Assembly: GCF_050587365.1 (NCBI RefSeq)
Contig: NZ_JBOBFV010000001.1
Location: 1,364,001 to 1,428,000 of the forward strand
DNA from: Plantibacter auratus
GTDB taxonomy: Bacteria; Actinomycetota; Actinomycetes; Actinomycetales; Microbacteriaceae
Length of the DNA stretch: 64,000 bases
Reading direction: 5' to 3'
Below the pieces are notes generated by a model, which was given only the letters and a program-made list of their open reading frames with translations, was not told the DNA's origin and searched no databases. Shown piece by piece: positions 8,164-16,400 of the stretch. The translations under genes were made by a program, and so were the position numbers. The number at the start of each line of letters is the position of its first letter. The first letter of the stretch is position 1.

Positions 8164-9129
8164 TCACCCGGCGGTCGGCACCACGTCCCAGTGCTCGCGG
8201 ATGAGCTTGTCGTCGACCCGGAAGATGTCCGACGCCAGAACGGGGTCGTCGGCCTTCGCTCCAACGCTCTGTGAGAAGGTCCACACGAGGTCGCCGTCGC
8301 TCAGCGAGATGACCGACTCCTGCGGCGGGAAGGTCGCGGATCCCGAGAAGAAGGACTTGAGCGCCGCCGTTCCGTTCGGTGCGACCGGTTTGTGCTGGAG
8401 GTAGGCGGGGTCGAAGGCTTTGTCGAGGATCGAGACGTCCTGGTCGCGGAACAGCGTGTTGTACGCGCTCACCGCGAACGTCCGGTTCTGCTCCTCCTGC
8501 GACTCCGACGGCGCGACCGCGGGCTTCGCCGGGTTGTAGAGGTCGCTGAACATCGTGTTGGTGTTCCCACTCGCGGGCGTCCCGGTCGCGATCGGCTGAT
8601 CGAACGCCCAGCGCTCCACGACGGCGCCGTCCCGCACCCGGAACAGGTCGACAGCGGCCTCGCCTGTCCGTTCGTCGGCCGGGTCGGAGGCGACCTGGTA
8701 GTGCACGGCGACGAGGTCGCCGTCAGCCGCGGTGTGCTTGACGACCGCCTGCGCCCCGGGGACCCGCGTCCGGTCGGCGGTGAACTCGGCGAGGACGCCG
8801 CTCGGACCGGACTTCTGCCCGGAACCGTGCGCGACGGCGTCGGCCGCGACGAGCTTGTCGGTCGTGGCCACCGCTTTCGAGGAGGCGGGGTCGGGGAAGG
8901 CGTCGGTGTAGAGCTTGAGCACGGCGGCGAGGTTCTTCTGCTCGGTCTTCGAGTCGCTGCGGTCGCCCGTCGAGCCGCCGTCGGCACTTCCCTTCCGCGC
9001 TGTCGAGACCGAGGACGACGGATCAGGCACGGCTGCCGAGGTGGCCTGGCACCCCGCAAGCAGTGAGACGCCGGCGAGGACGGCGGCGGTGCGGACGAGG
9101 GGAACGACGAAGGCACGTGATCTGGTCAT
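8164..9129 (-). CDS. Secreted lipoprotein with two NTF2/SnoaL-like domains
   Basis: A 321-residue protein starting at ATG 9129. Signal peptide MTRSRAFVVPLVRTAAVLAG ends in the lipobox LLAGC, so the cysteine at about residue 28 is probably lipidated. After a Ser/Gly-rich linker, two related halves follow, each with a LxxYxDAF/AYNTLFRDQD helix and a later EHW/ERWAF strand (VRDGAVVERWAF and DKLIREHWDVVPT), a SnoaL-like pattern of ester cyclase relatives. It is extracellular and membrane-anchored. Ligand or enzymatic activity cannot be stated. The 181-base divergent spacer to 9311 probably holds its promoter. Confidence 0.82.
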   Translation of the reverse strand: MTRSRAFVVPLVRTAAVLAGVSLLAGCQATSAAVPDPSSSVSTARKGSADGGSTGDRSDSKTEQKNLAAVLKLYTDAFPDPASSKAVATTDKLVAADAVAHGSGQKSGPSGVLAEFTADRTRVPGAQAVVKHTAADGDLVAVHYQVASDPADERTGEAAVDLFRVRDGAVVERWAFDQPIATGTPASGNTNTMFSDLYNPAKPAVAPSESQEEQNRTFAVSAYNTLFRDQDVSILDKAFDPAYLQHKPVAPNGTAALKSFFSGSATFPPQESVISLSDGDLVWTFSQSVGAKADDPVLASDIFRVDDKLIREHWDVVPTAG

Positions 9130-9310
9130 GGAATCACTGTGCGACGGCGTTCTGAACCTCAGGTGAGGTGTCCCTGGGCTTCGCTGGGAATCCGTGTCTT
9201 TCAGTTCCGCTGCGGTTAAAACCACCCGCAGTCTGCTCTCGCAGCTCGCATCCGCTCGCACCGTTCTCTACCCTGGGTGCAACGACCGTGCCATCCGGGG
9301 GGGGTGCATC

Positions 9311-9553
9311 GTGGGCCTGATCCAAGACGTGGGCGGTGGGCTGCTGCTGGCGCTCGGACTCCTGCTCGCCGGGCTCGTGCTCTTCCTCGTCCTCGCCCTC
9401 GGCACCCAGTACGAGCGGATGCGCCGCCGTCGGCCGCAGGGCAAGCTGGCGCGCGCCGACGCCGAGCTCCGAGCGCAGTTGTTCGAGGACGGCTTCTCCG
9501 ATCACGAGGTCGCGGACGCGATCCAGACATCCCGGCCCCGTGATGATGCCTGA
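9311..9553 (+). CDS. Small single-pass membrane protein
   Basis: An 80-residue protein starting at GTG 9311, preceded by a run of seven G residues that can act as a ribosome binding site. One long membrane segment (GGGLLLALGLLLAGLVLFLVLALG) is followed by a basic stretch YERMRRRRP and a soluble helix. Function unknown. It is followed after 24 bases by another membrane protein gene, so the two are probably co-expressed. Confidence 0.6.
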   Translation: MGLIQDVGGGLLLALGLLLAGLVLFLVLALGTQYERMRRRRPQGKLARADAELRAQLFEDGFSDHEVADAIQTSRPRDDA

Positions 9554-9577
9554 TCGCTTCGACGAAAGGCTCCGTGC

Positions 9578-9865
9578 ATGCTGAACCGGTACGCGCTCGC
9601 TCGCACCCTCGGCGGTCTGCTGGGTCTCGGAGTCGGCTACCTCCTCTGGGAGGGGCTGCGGGACGCGATGCTGCGCGAGATCCCCGCTGGTTCGTGGGAA
9701 GCGGCGACGGCTTCCGACGCCTTCGTCTCGCTCATCGGCATCGCGGCGGTGGCACTGATCATGACGCCCGGGCTGGTGCTGTCCGCTGTCGCAGAGCAGG
9801 CGACGAAATGGGTGTCGCGCTCTTCATCTCGCCAGGCTGGCGTCGACGGGACTCGATCGTGGTGA
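9578..9865 (+). CDS. Small membrane protein, hypothetical
   Basis: A 95-residue protein with two hydrophobic segments, LARTLGGLLGLGVGYLLWEG near the N-terminus and FVSLIGIAAVALIMTPGLVL in the second half, then a polar tail. I do not recognise the family. The start at ATG 9578 lies after CGAAAGGCTCCGTGC, a weak ribosome binding site. It forms a pair with the gene at 9311. Confidence 0.55.
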   Translation: MLNRYALARTLGGLLGLGVGYLLWEGLRDAMLREIPAGSWEAATASDAFVSLIGIAAVALIMTPGLVLSAVAEQATKWVSRSSSRQAGVDGTRSW

Positions 9866-9956
9866 ACGAGCCGCGGCTCCGTTCGCTGACGCCGATCTGC
9901 AACGTGCTCGGGTGGAACCTTGCTCGCGTTCGAGACGAGGCGATCACTCAGCTCGG

Positions 9957-10229
9957 TCAGCGTGTAACCCGGCGCCCCTGGCCGGGATAGGGCCCGGGCT
10001 CGATCCGATGCCGGGAATCTCGACGTAGCCTTTCCACGATCTCATCGCGTCGGCCATTCATCCATGGTGCAGTGACCGCGTCCCACTCCTCTGGGAACGG
10101 GATGTAGAGCACGGGCGGATCCACGCCCCACCCGGCGTCGAAGACGAAGCCCTCGGCCCCCTCCCAGTAGACGACCTCTTCCTTCCAGCGAGGCTCGACC
10201 TCGAACTCCGCGTCTTCCCCCGTCTGCAC
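9957..10229 (-). CDS. Hypothetical acidic/aromatic protein
   Basis: A 90-residue protein rich in Trp, Glu and Pro (EVEPRWKEEVVYWEGAEG, PFPEEWDAVTAPWM) with a basic C-terminal helix RRDEIVERLRRDSRHR. No membrane segment or known motif was seen. Its codon use fits the host. It lies between the two small membrane proteins and tRNA-Ser and points away from the tRNA terminator. Confidence 0.55.
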   Translation of the reverse strand: MQTGEDAEFEVEPRWKEEVVYWEGAEGFVFDAGWGVDPPVLYIPFPEEWDAVTAPWMNGRRDEIVERLRRDSRHRIEPGPYPGQGRRVTR

Positions 10230-10280
10230 GCTTCGATGCTATGCCGCCCGTGCCCGCCGACAAACGGGCATGACGACGAA

Positions 10281-10323
10281 AAGCCCCCTCCGTCCCGGTG
10301 TTGCTCGGGGATGGAGGGGGCTT
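10281..10323 (-). terminator. Rho-independent terminator of tRNA-Ser
   Basis: Arms AAGCCCCCTCC (10281-10291) and GGAGGGGGCTT (10313-10323) form a perfect 11-bp stem. On the minus strand it is followed by TTTTCGTC. It lies 6 bases beyond the encoded CCA of tRNA-Ser. Confidence 0.85.
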
Positions 10324-10328
10324 CTTCT

Positions 10329-10418
10329 TGGCGGTACCGGTGGGATTTGAACCCACGGTGCTCTTTCAAGCACACAACTTTTCGAGAGTTGCACCTTCGG
10401 CCGCTCGGACACGGTACC
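10329..10418 (-). tRNA. tRNA-Ser (CGA)
   Basis: On the minus strand the acceptor arm GGTACCG pairs with CGGTACC, the anticodon loop reads CTCGAAA with anticodon CGA, a long variable arm typical of serine tRNAs is present (TGTGTGCTTGAAAGAGCAC), and the T-loop GGGTTCAAATCCC is canonical. The 3' CCA is encoded (10329-10331). Confidence 0.95.
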
Positions 10419-10527
10419 GGGGTCGAGTGTAATAGAAGACGAGCGCCGACGCGAATTGAGCGATGCCGGTCATCCACAGGCGGCGCGGAGGGCCGGCGGT
10501 GTCGGCGGCCGCGCTTAGGCTGGCCGC

Positions 10528-11904
10528 ATGGCCAAGGCACCCTCCCCCGCATTCCGCTGCACCGAATGCGGCTGGACCACCGCCAAATGGGCCGGCCGAT
10601 GCGGTGAATGCCAGCAGTGGGGCACGGTCGTCGAAGCGTCGGCTCCCACCGGTGTCCTCGGCAAACTGACGCCGATCCGCGCCACCGACGAGCGCGCCGC
10701 ACGCCCCATCACCCAGGCCAGCGCCGACGAGGCACCACGCTGGTCGAGCGGCATCGCCGAGTTCGACCGGGTGCTCGGCGGCGGCATCGTCCCCGGCGCC
10801 GCGATCCTCCTCTCCGGCGAGCCGGGCGTCGGCAAGTCGACCCTGCTGCTCGAGGTCGCGTCCCGCGCCGCGAAGACCGGCGCCCGCGTCCTCTACGTCA
10901 GCGCCGAGGAGTCGGTCAGCCAGGTCCGCCTCCGCGCCGAACGCACCGGGGCCCTCCACGACGACCTCTACCTCGCCTCCGAGACCGACCTCGCCACCAT
11001 CCTCGGCCACATCGACCAGGTGCAGCCCAAGCTTCTCATCGTCGACTCCGTCCAGACCGTGTCCTCCTCGCAGTCCGACGGCCTCGCCGGTCAACCCGGC
11101 CAGGTCCGCGAAGTCTCAGCCGTCCTCACCCGCATCGCCAAGGAACGCGACCTCCCGATCCTGCTCGTCGGCCATGTCACGAAAGACGGCTCGATCGCCG
11201 GCCCCCGACTCCTCGAACACCTCGTCGACGTCGTGTGTCAGTTCGAGGGCGACCGCCACACCGCGCTCCGCTTCCTCCGCGCACAGAAGAACCGCTTCGG
11301 CGCCACCGACGAGGTCGGCTGCTTCGAGATGGCCGGCGACGGCATCGCCGAGGTCCCCGACCCGAGCGCCCTGTTCCTCAGCCAGAACGAACCCGTGGCC
11401 GGCACCTGCGTCACCATCGTCATGGAGGGACGCCGCGCCCTGCCCGTCGAGGTCCAGGCCCTCATCAACAAGACGCAGGCACCGAACCCCCGTCGCGTCA
11501 CCAACGGCGTCGACCCCTCCCGTGTCGCGATGATCCTCGCGGTGCTGCACGGCCGCTACTCCTACGACCTCACCGACCACGACGTCTACATCTCCACCGT
11601 CGGCGGCGTGAAGATCAGCGAACCGGCAGCCGACCTCGCGATCGCCCTCGCCCTCGTCTCCGTCATCCGCGACCTCGCCCTCCCCCGCGACCTCGCGGCC
11701 TACGGCGAGATCAGCCTCAGCGGCGAAGTGCGTCCGGTGAGCGTGGCGAAGCAGCGCGGCTCGGAGGGCAACCGACTCGGCTACAAGCTGCTGCTCAACT
11801 CCGACGTCAGCAACGACCTCAAGTCGGTGCTGGGCATCGCGAAGACCGCAGCCGAGGCGGCGCAGCCCGCCCGACGCGAACGCGAGCTCGACGCCGCCTT
11901 CTGA
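10528..11904 (+). CDS. radA: DNA repair protein RadA
   Basis: A 458-residue protein, the usual RadA/Sms length. The N-terminal C4 zinc finger uses Cys 11, 14, 26 and 29 (RCTECGW...RCGECQQW). A RecA-like ATPase follows with Walker A GEPGVGKS (about 97-104) and the RadA-specific KNRFG motif (about 254-258). The C-terminal third is the Lon-protease-like domain. RadA is a branch-migration helicase that processes recombination intermediates with RecA. The ATG at 10528 gives the conserved start MAKAPSPAFRC. It diverges from tRNA-Ser. Confidence 0.97.
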   Translation: MAKAPSPAFRCTECGWTTAKWAGRCGECQQWGTVVEASAPTGVLGKLTPIRATDERAARPITQASADEAPRWSSGIAEFDRVLGGGIVPGAAILLSGEPGVGKSTLLLEVASRAAKTGARVLYVSAEESVSQVRLRAERTGALHDDLYLASETDLATILGHIDQVQPKLLIVDSVQTVSSSQSDGLAGQPGQVREVSAVLTRIAKERDLPILLVGHVTKDGSIAGPRLLEHLVDVVCQFEGDRHTALRFLRAQKNRFGATDEVGCFEMAGDGIAEVPDPSALFLSQNEPVAGTCVTIVMEGRRALPVEVQALINKTQAPNPRRVTNGVDPSRVAMILAVLHGRYSYDLTDHDVYISTVGGVKISEPAADLAIALALVSVIRDLALPRDLAAYGEISLSGEVRPVSVAKQRGSEGNRLGYKLLLNSDVSNDLKSVLGIAKTAAEAAQPARRERELDAAF

Positions 11905-11949
11905 GCGCACCCCACCTGCCTGCTCCAATCATCAGAGCAGGGGCGTGCT

Positions 11950-12034
11950 GTTCACAGCTCCTGCGGACTGGTCCCGCGGGGCCCCAGAACGGGACTTGCC
12001 CGTGTTCGGACGACGACCTGCAGGAGTTGTGAAC
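11950..12034. repeat. Long-spaced 15-bp inverted repeat in the radA downstream spacer
   Basis: GTTCACAGCTCCTGC at 11950-11964 and GCAGGAGTTGTGAAC at 12020-12034 are inverted with 14 of 15 positions pairing and a 55-base interval. The spacer separates convergent genes. It has no T-run, so its role as a terminator is doubtful. Confidence 0.6.
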
Positions 12035-12075
12035 CGCGGACGACGCCGAGAGCAGGACCTGCGGTCTGGGTCGGG

Positions 12076-12483
12076 CTATTCGGCGGCCGGCGCCTCGAGC
12101 TCGAGCACCCGCAGCAGTTCCTCCGGCGACGCCTGCAGCGAGTGCGGACCGGCGACGTCGAACAGCACCGTCTCGATGTCGTCGCCGTAGGTGCGGAGGA
12201 AGCTCGCCAGCCAGGTGCCGTCGTGCAGGCCGACGTAGGGCGGCAGAGCGGCTGGCTTGTTCTTCGCATCGGAGAAGAGGAGCAGCGCGAGCCTCGCGGT
12301 CTCGGGCTGACGGAACATCCAGACCTCACCGGTCTCGGTCGGCTTGTCGGGGTTACCCGGCTTCATGAGCGGGACGACGAACCGCCCGTTCCGCAGGGCG
12401 AGGGCCACGGCCACCATGTCGCCGGCGGCGAGGGCCGCGGCCAGGGGCTCGGAACGGAACTCGGGTCGCTTCTGCTTCGCCAT
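12076..12483 (-). CDS. SseB-family protein
   Basis: A 135-residue protein resembling the SseB N-terminal domain. Typical phrases are NGRFVVPLMKPG near residue 35, VWMFRQPETARLALLLFSDA and LPPYVGLHDGTWLASFL. This domain is common in actinobacteria as a small soluble protein and its molecular role there is unknown. The start MAKQKRPEF at 12483 is supported by homolog-like N-terminus. It converges on radA. Confidence 0.78.
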   Translation of the reverse strand: MAKQKRPEFRSEPLAAALAAGDMVAVALALRNGRFVVPLMKPGNPDKPTETGEVWMFRQPETARLALLLFSDAKNKPAALPPYVGLHDGTWLASFLRTYGDDIETVLFDVAGPHSLQASPEELLRVLELEAPAAE

Positions 12484-12525
12484 GCGTCCATTGTCGCAGG
12501 CTGGTGCGGGGCTGCGGGTTGTGCA

Positions 12526-12610
12526 CTTCGACAGGCTCAGTGACCGGGGCGGGAGCGGCTCAGTGACCGGGGGGGAGGCGGCTCAGTGACCGGAGCGGCT
12601 CAGCGAGCAG
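12526..12610. repeat. Dispersed CTTCGACAGGCTCAG repeat, with tandem partial copies
   Basis: CTTCGACAGGCTCAG followed by TGACCGG begins at 12526; partial copies GGCTCAGTGACCGG follow twice and GGCTCAGCGAGC once. The same full unit occurs at 31557. This is a short intergenic repeat common in Microbacteriaceae and related genera. Confidence 0.75.
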
Positions 12611-12616
12611 GTTCCG

Positions 12617-13282
12617 TCAGTTGAGCAGGAACTGCGCGCTGTCGGCGGAGGCGAACCCGCCAATCGACGTGTTCAGGTGGTAGGAGGCGCCACCGGCGGG
12701 CACCGGGTCGCGCGGCTGATCGCAGGTGTCGGGCGCCGACCGCGTGCGGTCCCAGGTGATCGGCGGGTTCGACGAGACCGTCTTCCCCGGCTCGAGGAGC
12801 ACCTGCTGGTCGCTCGGTGCCGTCTGGCAGTCGGTCGACGTCCAGTAGGGCTCATCACCGCTCGAGACCGTGAAGACCTGCTGGCTCGTGCCGGCGTTCA
12901 TCGTGCACGCGGCCGGCCCGGTGTTCGTCACGCTCAGCGACAGCTGCGGGAGTTCGTCCGCCGCGAAGCTCGTCCCGTTCACGACGGCCTCGACGCGGAT
13001 CTGGTCGGCCGTGCACGCGGCCGCCGAACCGGGGTCGGTGGTCGCGGCCTCATCGATCGGTGCGGTGGTCGACGCCTCGGGAGCCGGGGTCGGCGCAGGG
13101 GTCGCTGTGGGCGTCGGGGTGGGCGTCGCGGCGGTGTTCTCGGTGCCCGGACCCGACGCGAGCCGGACGATGAGCACGATGACCAGGACGATGACGGCGA
13201 GCAGGACGCCGAACACGATCAACCTGCGTCGCCAGTAGACGGCGGGCCGCTCCGGTCCGCGGGGATTCGTGAGGCTCGACAT
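12617..13282 (-). CDS. Membrane-anchored DUF4232-like protein
   Basis: A 221-residue protein. A cytoplasmic basic stretch (YWRRR) precedes one strong membrane segment LIVFGVLLAVIVLVIVLIVRL (about residues 20-40), then a Thr/Pro-rich linker of TPTP repeats and an extracellular domain beginning AACTADQIRVEAV. The domain has four cysteines and a beta-sandwich look (LSLSVTNTGPAACTMNAG), resembling DUF4232 proteins. ATG 13282 was preferred to a GTG six bases further upstream. It is probably a type II membrane protein exposed at the surface; function unknown. Confidence 0.75.
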   Translation of the reverse strand: MSSLTNPRGPERPAVYWRRRLIVFGVLLAVIVLVIVLIVRLASGPGTENTAATPTPTPTATPAPTPAPEASTTAPIDEAATTDPGSAAACTADQIRVEAVVNGTSFAADELPQLSLSVTNTGPAACTMNAGTSQQVFTVSSGDEPYWTSTDCQTAPSDQQVLLEPGKTVSSNPPITWDRTRSAPDTCDQPRDPVPAGGASYHLNTSIGGFASADSAQFLLN

Positions 13283-13314
13283 GCTCACAGATTAAGTGCA
13301 GTGGCGCGGAAACA

Positions 13315-13369
13315 CCCGATGCCCCGCCGTCGGTGCGGACCGTGGTCCGACCGATGACGAGGCATCGGG
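13315..13369 (-). terminator. Hairpin terminator of the nuclease gene
   Basis: Outer arms CCCGATGCC (13315-13323) and GGCATCGGG (13361-13369) enclose an inner stem of TCGGTgCGGAC and GTCCGaCCGA. It lies 44 bases after the stop of the large nuclease gene. Between hairpin and gene is a short array of TGGTGCT units (13371-13404). Confidence 0.65.
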
Positions 13370-13412
13370 ATGGTGCTGGGTGGTGCTCGGTGGTGCTGAG
13401 TGATGCGAGCGC

Positions 13413-16400
13413 CTAGAGCTGCTGCGCCGAGCGACGACGGGCGATCACGAGCGCGAGGCCACCGACGAGGAGCAGTGCGGCGAGCGCCGCGTTCCCCCAC
13501 GGCTCGGCACCGGTCTTGCTCAGGCTGCCGTCCTGGCTGCCGCCGGCCGTTCCCGAACCGGTCCCGCCGCCCGCACCGGGCTGGGTGCCCGGGTCGGTGC
13601 CGGGGTCGACCGCCGCAGCCTGCACGACGATGTCCTGCCAGCCGATGACGTTGCCGTCGGCGTCCTGGACGACGAGGCGGTGGGCACCGACCGGCGCGTC
13701 CTCAGGAACCGTGACCTGCACGTTGCCGTCCGCGTCGACCTGCACGAGGCCGTCGCTGACGAGGATCGGGTCGGAGTGCAGCCAGACGCTGACCCAGGTG
13801 CCGGCGTACTCCTTGCCGACGTGGATCGTGGCGAGCTTGCCGATGATGAAGTCGGTGATCGCCTTGATCAGGTCCTTGAGCGCCTGGATGAGCGCGGACT
13901 CCGGTGCGGGCGTCGGCGGCGTGACCACCGGCGGCGTCGCGACCGTGAGCGGCACCGTGAGCGTCGTCCCCGACTCGAGTGCCGTGAGGCGCACCGTCGC
14001 CGCGCCGTCAGCGGTACCCGCCGGGACGGTGAACGAGACCGTCGCGGCCCCCGCGGTGACCGGGACCGTCCCGATCGGCGAGCCGTTGAGTTCGATCGCC
14101 AGCGAGGTGTTCACCGGGCTGCCGGTCGAGGTGAGGTCGAGCTTCGCGACGTCGAACGAGACCGTCTTCCCAGCGGCGACCGCTGCGGTCGGCGCGTTCG
14201 TGACCTGCACGCTCTGGCGGGCGAAGTCCGGGGACACCGGGCTGTTCGCCGTCAGGTAGGCGATCCACGCGTCGCGGTCGACGAGACCGGAGTCGCGCGT
14301 GTCCGTGCCGTTCGCGAACTCACGGAAGTTGTCGCCACCCTGCAGCAGGAAGCTGAAGGAGCCGATCCGGTAGCTCTTGCTCGGGTCGATCGGCGCACCG
14401 TTCACCGTGATGCTCGTGATGCGCTGCCCCTGGGCCTTCGTGGGGTCGAACGTGTACTGCACGTTCGACGACAATCCGAGCTGCAGGTACGGACGGGACG
14501 GGACGTTCCCGGCCGCGTCGAGCTGCCACTGCTGCTCGAGCACGGTCTTGAACTGCGCACCCGTGAGCGAGGTCGTCCACAGGTTGTTGAGGAACGGCAG
14601 CACCGCGTTCGCCTCGGCGTACGTGATGTCGCCCGCGAGGATCTCCTCACGCATGCCACCCGGGTTGACGATGCCGATGTCGGCTCCGCCCCGGTCGGCG
14701 CTCGAGAGCGAGGCGCGGAGCGAATCGGCGACGAGCGCACCGAGCGTCGACTCGGCGCCGCGGTCGTCCTTCACCCCGTTGTTGAACGCGCGGGTGATAT
14801 CGGCCTTCGCCTCACCGATCTTCTGGTTGCCGATCTCCGCCGCGACCGCGAGGGCCTTGTCGGTGATCGTCTTGACCGTCGCGACCGCGGGGAACTGCTT
14901 GACCAGGTCGGCCTCGGCCACCGTGGTGCGTGCGACGTTCTTCGCCGTGTAGGCGGTGACGTCACCCGACGCGCGGTCGACGGTCAGCGTGATCTGACCG
15001 ATGAACTCGCCATAGCTGCCGGTCTGGAGCACCGGGCGGGTCTTGCCGGTCACGCCGGGGATCGGAGCGTCCCACGCGTACTGCTTGTGCGTGTGGCCGG
15101 TGAAGATGGCGTCGACGTCCGCGCTCGTCGTGGTGACGATCTCGGTGAAGGCGCTCTCCTGGGCGAGCTCCTGCTCGAGGGTCGCGCCGTCCGGCGTGCC
15201 GGCCCCGGCACCCTCGTGGTACTCGGCGACGATGACGTCCGCCTCACCGTTGGACTCGTCGCCGTCGGTCAGCTGGGCAGCGACGCGGTTCACGGCCTCG
15301 ACCGGGTCCCCGAAGTCGAGGTCCGCGATGCCGGCGGGCGACACGAGCGTCGGCGTCTCCTGCGTGATGGCGCCGACGACGGCGACCTTCACGCCGTCGA
15401 TGTCGAGGATCGTGTACTCCTTGAGCGCCGGGTTCTTCGTGCCCTTCTGGTACACGTTGGCCCCGAGGTACGGCCAGGCCGCGTTCTTCCCGTCCGCCAT
15501 GACGCGGTCGACGAGGTCGCCGTAGCCCTGGTCGAACTCGTGGTTGCCCACCGCGGAGGCCTTCAGACCGAGCGCGTTCAGCACGTCGATCGTCGGCTGG
15601 TCCTGCTGCGCCGACGAGGCGAAGAGCGAGGCGCCGATGTTGTCACCAGCGGAGATGAACGCCGTCTGGTCGGGCGCGAACATCGCCTTGAGCTGCTCGA
15701 TCGTGCCCGCGAACTTCGTCGTGTTGGCGTCGATCCGACCGTGGAAGTCGTTGATGTTGAGCAGGTTGACGGTCGCGGACTCGCTCGCGTCGGCGCTGAT
15801 GCCGACGATCACGGGGTCGTGGTCGCTCGAGCGGAACATGTCCGGCACGTTGAAGTCGGTCACGTTCGCGTTGTAGCGGGAGTACTCGAGGGCGATCGAC
15901 TCGACGGAGTTGATGTTCCACACGTCGGCACCGGTGACGCTCTGGTCGGCTTCCGGCGACGCGAAGATGTGGTCGAGGGATCCGACCGCGCCTTCGTATG
16001 CGTAGGTGTACTCGCCGGTCTTGGCCTCCTGGCTGATGTAGCCGGCGTCGCGGAGCACGTCCAGCGGGTCCTCGGCGTCGTAGGAGTTGAAGTCTCCGAC
16101 GAGGAAGACCTTCTTCGTGCCGACATCCTTCGAGACCGTGTCCGCGAAGGTCACGAGGGCCTTGGCCTGACGCGTGCGGTCGCCGGTGAAGGCGCCCTGC
16201 CCGGTGTTGGCGTTGTCACCGGTGGCCGCTGCCGAGGTGCTCTTCGACTTGAAGTGGTTGGCGATCACGAGGAACGTCGCGGCGTCGTCCGCACCCTTGG
16301 GCTTGAACGCCTGCGCGTCGGGCTCACGGGCGTTGTCGAAGGCGGGCGAGTCGAGCAGGATGCGCGATTCACCGACGGTCTCGACGGTGGCGGACTTGTA

